A DNA stretch of 64,000 nucleotides. It comes from Phocoena phocoena (Eukaryota > Chordata > Mammalia > Artiodactyla > Phocoenidae). Within the stretch, counting starts at the first letter, position 1; the number at the start of each line of letters is the position of its first letter. Both the position numbers and the translations under genes were made by a program. The stretch spans positions 158,633,270 to 158,697,269 of the forward strand of contig NC_089220.1 in the NCBI RefSeq assembly GCF_963924675.1. Direction: 5' to 3'. The notes below the pieces were generated by a model. That model searched no databases. It was not told the origin of the DNA and saw nothing but the letters and a program-made list of their open reading frames with translations. This document shows positions 60,335 through 64,000 of this stretch, piece after piece.

Positions 60335-60730
60335 CAGCAATAAACTCCACAATCTCAGAGGCTTAACACGTGAGACTTTAATTCTTACTCATGTAACAGC
60401 CCAATGTGGGCCCAAGTCAGTGGGGTACCTGGCTCCATGCAGTCATTCAGGGACCCGGGATGGAGGCAACTCTGCCACCTTCAACCCATGATTTCCAAGG
60501 TCATCCTGGGCATACATCCAGCAAGTGGAGGGGAAAAAGCACAGGAGATTTTTATAGGCGAGCCCTGGAAATGGCACAGATCACTTCCTCTCTCTTTCCG
60601 TTGGCTACATTTCAGTCACATGGCCAAAGTGAACTATGATGGAAACCAGGACATGTGGTCCTGCTGAGTAACCAGGAAGAAGAAGAAGCAAGTTCAATGA
60701 TGAACCAGCAGTCCCTGCCACAATGTCCTG
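60335..60730 (-). repeat. LTR-like interspersed repeat, family unresolved
   Basis: 'cagcaataaactccacaatc', 'tcattcagggacccgggatg', 'tttcagtcacatggccaaag' and 'gtaaccaggaagaagaagaa' recall a common mammalian LTR-type repeat in reverse orientation. I cannot name the subfamily. Confidence 0.5.
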
Positions 60731-61463
60731 GACCATACAAATTACACACAGAGTATCACTCGTGCCTGTTAGTTCACAGCTCACACCCAATGTGAGCACG
60801 CAAACCTGGGAAGAGGAGGGTAAGCATGCCTATAAAATTAAGGAGTGTTTAGCAAGAAACTTGAGCACATCTTCCCTCAGCTTTCCCTGTGTATGGAAAA
60901 AAACGTTTCCAGGCTTGTGCACAGCGCCATCTGCTGCTCAGAAGAAAAAGCAGGAAGGGATCCCAGTAACCAGGCAGAAGCGTCAGAAATTAGTACACAC
61001 TCTGGAATCGTAATTGGTTTGGTAACATAGGAGATTAGAGAAGATTCGTGCAGCAGTCATTTTCGTTTAATAGGCACCAACTAAAAATTGTGAGGACGAA
61101 TGTTTGGTTTTTTGGCTTAGTTTATTTCTCTGTGAAATTAAACTAGGAGGTCAACACAGGAATGAGAATCAAGAGGAGTATGTGAACGTGCTCGTGTAGG
61201 AAGGGAGCTGAGTCCAGTGAAGTGCCTGATTGGAGTCAGAGACCTAGCTTTGAGTGCCAGCTTTGCCATTACCCGGCTGTAGTTTCCTCAGTTTTAAAAT
61301 GAGGAAATAAGAAGATTTTTGTAGATCTCTTCCAGTGGGGAGTTCTAATCCAGTCATAGAGGTTGTATATTAAAGATGGCGGTTGAAGCCATATGAATAC
61401 ATTGGATCCCCCAAGGAGAATGGCTTTGTTTTTTAATCCAAATCCATACGTTTGCTTTCTGTT
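60731..61463. other. Intergenic DNA with one MIR fragment
   Basis: A forward MIR lies at about 61210-61340 ('gattggagtcagagacctag', 'cggctgtagtttcctcagtt'). No gene is seen. Confidence 0.55.
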
Positions 61464-61587
61464 TTTGTTTTTTTTCTTGGCCACGTCTCATGGCTTGTGG
61501 GATCTTAGTTCCCCGACCAGGGATTGAACCCACACCCTCAGCAGTGAAAGCACTGAATCTTAACCACTGGACTGCCAGGGAAGTCCC
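61464..61587 (-). mobile_element. Short tRNA-derived SINE (CHR/Bov-tA-like)
   Basis: A T-run, 'gaccagggattgaacccaca' and the head 'actgccagggaagtcccc'. Flanks 'aatccatacgttt' (61439) and 'aatccctatgttt' (61590) are a target duplication with two differences. Confidence 0.88.
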
Positions 61588-64000
61588 CAAATCCCTATGT
61601 TTTAATTTCCATGTAAGAAGCATTATTCCTTGCATTTAAGGAAACATAAATATGCATGTATTTCTTAAGTAACTAAGTAGGACTTGCTGAGTTGGAGAAG
61701 TTGGTTATGGGGAAGAGAGTTTGTAGCCTGGTGCAACCGGGTGGCTGATGAATTCCTGCAACTGACTAATAACAATAGTAGTTAACTGACTTTGGAGCAT
61801 CAGCTATGAGTCAGGCACATTCTAATTGTCTTACATAGATTATCTCACTTATTACAACAACCCCTATGAGGAGCACAACTGTTGGCCCATTTTACAGAAG
61901 AAGAAACTGAGACACAGCAAATACTGGTGGAAGAAAAAGTTAGAAATGGAGAGGAAGGGAAAGTGTGACAGACTCTCCACCAAAGTTGGGTGCTATGCTC
62001 CCCTCCCACACGTTTAGGTGGCCCAACGGAGTGGGACAGCAGTAATGTGACACTAAAACTCAGACGGGCCTTTGCCATCCTCTTTTCTGCTCCCTACTTC
62101 TCACACCAAGGCAACCTTGGAAGCCACATATTGAAGGTGGCTGCAACTCCTTGAGTCTGGATCCCTGAATGACCTTGTGGAGTGGATCTCCTGTGCCCCA
62201 TTTCACCCTCCGTCTCCTGACCTGGAACTTTTGCCTTGGACTGTTACCCAGATGAGAAATGCATTTTTACTGGTTAAGCTACTAAGAATTGGGAGTATCT
62301 TTGTCACAGCAATAATATAGAGTGCACATCTTGTTATAACTAATTAAAACTGAGTCAGAAGCGAAGACAATAGATTAAATATTGGGCAAGTTGAGATTGA
62401 AATCTTGTGGGACAACCGAATGAAAACGTCTAATAGGCAAGCAGTGCGAGTTTGTAGAGACACAGGGAGTCATTTTTACACATGCAAATTCACCTGTGCG
62501 GGAGAGTGGGGAAGAATTATTTAAATTGTTTTCTTTATGCAATTTTACCCTATGGCTCCAGGCTCTGAACTGATGGAGAAATGGGAGGTGTGAATCTGCT
62601 CTTCCTCCAGATGGGTTCATTTCGCTTGTAGGTCTTCACAATATGAAAATCTCACCATTTTGAGTATAATTCCAGTCTTTAAAGAAACATTTTCCTGCAT
62701 AATAGCTCCAAATTTGAGCCAGCTGTTTCATCTCTAATTCAACTGAGGAAACAATGAACAAGTCTCATGTTGACAAATGCTATTCTTACCTCTGACCCTG
62801 ATCTTAGAACTCAACCCCCTACAAGACGCAACTACCGTGTAAGTTTGGGAATTAGTGTTTTCAAGATGGCAGCTGAATTCATGGGACAGGATTGGCTTTC
62901 TTGGGGGAAATGCATAGGGTAAAATCAGGAGAGGACAAAAGATGGAACCGTGGGGAGCTCCAACCTATAGGAGGTGGGTGGAGAGGAGCAGGTCCTAAAG
63001 GCTAATGACAGAAGGAACAGGGGAGGGGGGAGGGGAACCAGGAGTATTTAGTGCCCCCAAAGCCAAAGGAGAACAGAATGCCAAAGAATGAATAATCGAT
63101 TTCAAAACTAAAAAAAAAAAAGAAAGCTGAGAAAAGGGTAAATGGATTTGACAATGAAAATATCATTTGCAACTTTTGCCAGAGCAATTTAAATGGAGTT
63201 GCAGACATAAAAATCAGATGTTAATGGATTAAAAAAATAAATGAGAGGTGAGGAAGAGGGAGCAGGGTGCTGAGAAGTCTGGTGATTGAAGCCACAGCCA
63301 GAGACTGGGGAGGGCTTGGGAGTCAGCAGGTCAAATCCTCCCCCACAGTTTTCTAGCTGTCCAACTACCCTCAGATTCAGTCTCTTATCTGTGAAATGGG
63401 CTTAATAATGCCTGTCTCAGAGAGGTTTCTGAGGATGAAATGAGAGGACAGGTACAACTGTGCTTTAAGAAGCCAAACAACTCAGAATGGGTGTAAGTCA
63501 TGGGTGTTCCAGACGTTCTAAAATCTTCCTCTCCATAGAGCAGAATCAACACAGAGCTGAGCACTGCACACAAATGTCATCTCCTCATAAAACTTCTGAC
63601 ATGTGCTTGGAGGGGGTGGTGATTTGAGGAATGTCATGGGAGTACCCTGTGAAACTCTGGTTCATTTGATGAAAAGACGTTAAAGATGTTTTTTATTATA
63701 TTACACAGCTTCATCCTAAAGACGACTTCTGGGAGTATCCTCTCTGGTCTTAATTGCATAATTAATTCTGTAAGTAAATGTGTTTCTCCTGAACAATTGG
63801 CCTGTTTTTATCTTGTGAGTAACCGATCAGGTTTCCCTTTTTGCAATGGTTACTAGAAAGCTCAGAGACAAAGGCCATGAACGAATTTTGTACTAGTTCT
63901 TCTCCAGTTCTCTTTTATGTCCCTACCCTTGTTCTTCTCATATTTAAGACCTGTGTCATATGGCTTTTTATTGTGCATTCTTATATATAGTCTTAAATGT
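61588..64000. other. Intergenic DNA to the window end
   Basis: No gene is seen. A reverse MIR lies at about 61790-61930 ('cccattttacagaagaagaa') and a forward MIR at about 63325-63470 ('ccctcagattcagtctctta', 'gaaatgggcttaataatgcc'). Short A-runs lie near 63110. Confidence 0.5.

Noticed and set aside
58381..64000. Possible 5' exon of the next gene upstream of CCDC3 (OPTN in human)
   Set aside because: No CpG island or recognisable coding exon is seen before the window end; in human the gene lies farther away.

Overview
This window is nuclear DNA from a placental mammal, almost certainly a cetacean or a very close relative. The main clue is the SINE content: many tRNA-derived elements of the CHR-1 and CHR-2 types (heads like 'cttccctggtggcgcagtgg', CHR-2 ends with a conserved 'gcggtacgcgggcctctcac' on the reverse strand). 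Several CHR-2 copies are nearly identical and have long intact A-tails, so the family was recently active. I see no BovB/ART2 LINEs, which argues against a ruminant. Hippopotamus cannot be formally excluded. Family assignments rest on recognition by eye, not on a database search.

Only one functional protein-coding gene is visible. It is the 5' part of CCDC3 (favine, a secreted glycoprotein) on the minus strand. Coding exon 1 is 26818-27191 inside a CpG island, and exon 2 is 22444-22618. Both have consensus splice sites and matching phases. The last part of the protein (the coiled-coil tail, about 87 residues in the human protein) is not in the window and must lie left of position 1. Positions 1-22443 are therefore the start of intron 2, 22619-26817 is intron 1, and everything right of about 27700 is upstream intergenic DNA. 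In human the next gene in that direction is OPTN, and I see no exon of it here.

Layout. 1-2345: two L1 3' ends, the second carrying a SINE nested in the tail of another SINE. 2346-7750: MIR, an RPL26 processed retrocopy with an open 145-codon frame, an L2 tail, a Tigger-like MITE, two CHR-2 SINEs and a hAT-like fossil. 7750-16260: a stack of L1s, including a younger L1 inserted in an older one, each with SINE insertions. 16560-18060: an L2 LINE. 18960-22443: mostly single-copy intron. 22444-27720: CCDC3 exons 2 and 1 and promoter, with an L1, a CHR-2, a local duplication and a strong hairpin in intron 1. 27898-28119: a young CHR-2 about 0.7 kb upstream of the start codon. 29385-33350: MaLR LTR, a MIR split by an L1 tail, an ERV-L-like pol fossil, a SINE and a 65-bp micro-insertion with a perfect 17-bp target duplication. 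37905-39720: a CHR-1 SINE and a probable MaLR provirus. 43200-48290: an old L1 split by a solo LTR that itself holds two SINEs, then another L1 tail with a CA microsatellite. 48351-64000: mainly single-copy intergenic DNA with scattered SINE, MIR, L2 and LTR fossils and a striking 46-bp spacerless palindrome at 53607-53652.

I found no RNA gene, CRISPR array, operon or new enzymatic system. The most interesting items are the intron 1 hairpin and duplication of CCDC3, the near-perfect palindrome, the open RPL26 retrocopy antisense to CCDC3, and the layered insertions whose target duplications let their order be read.
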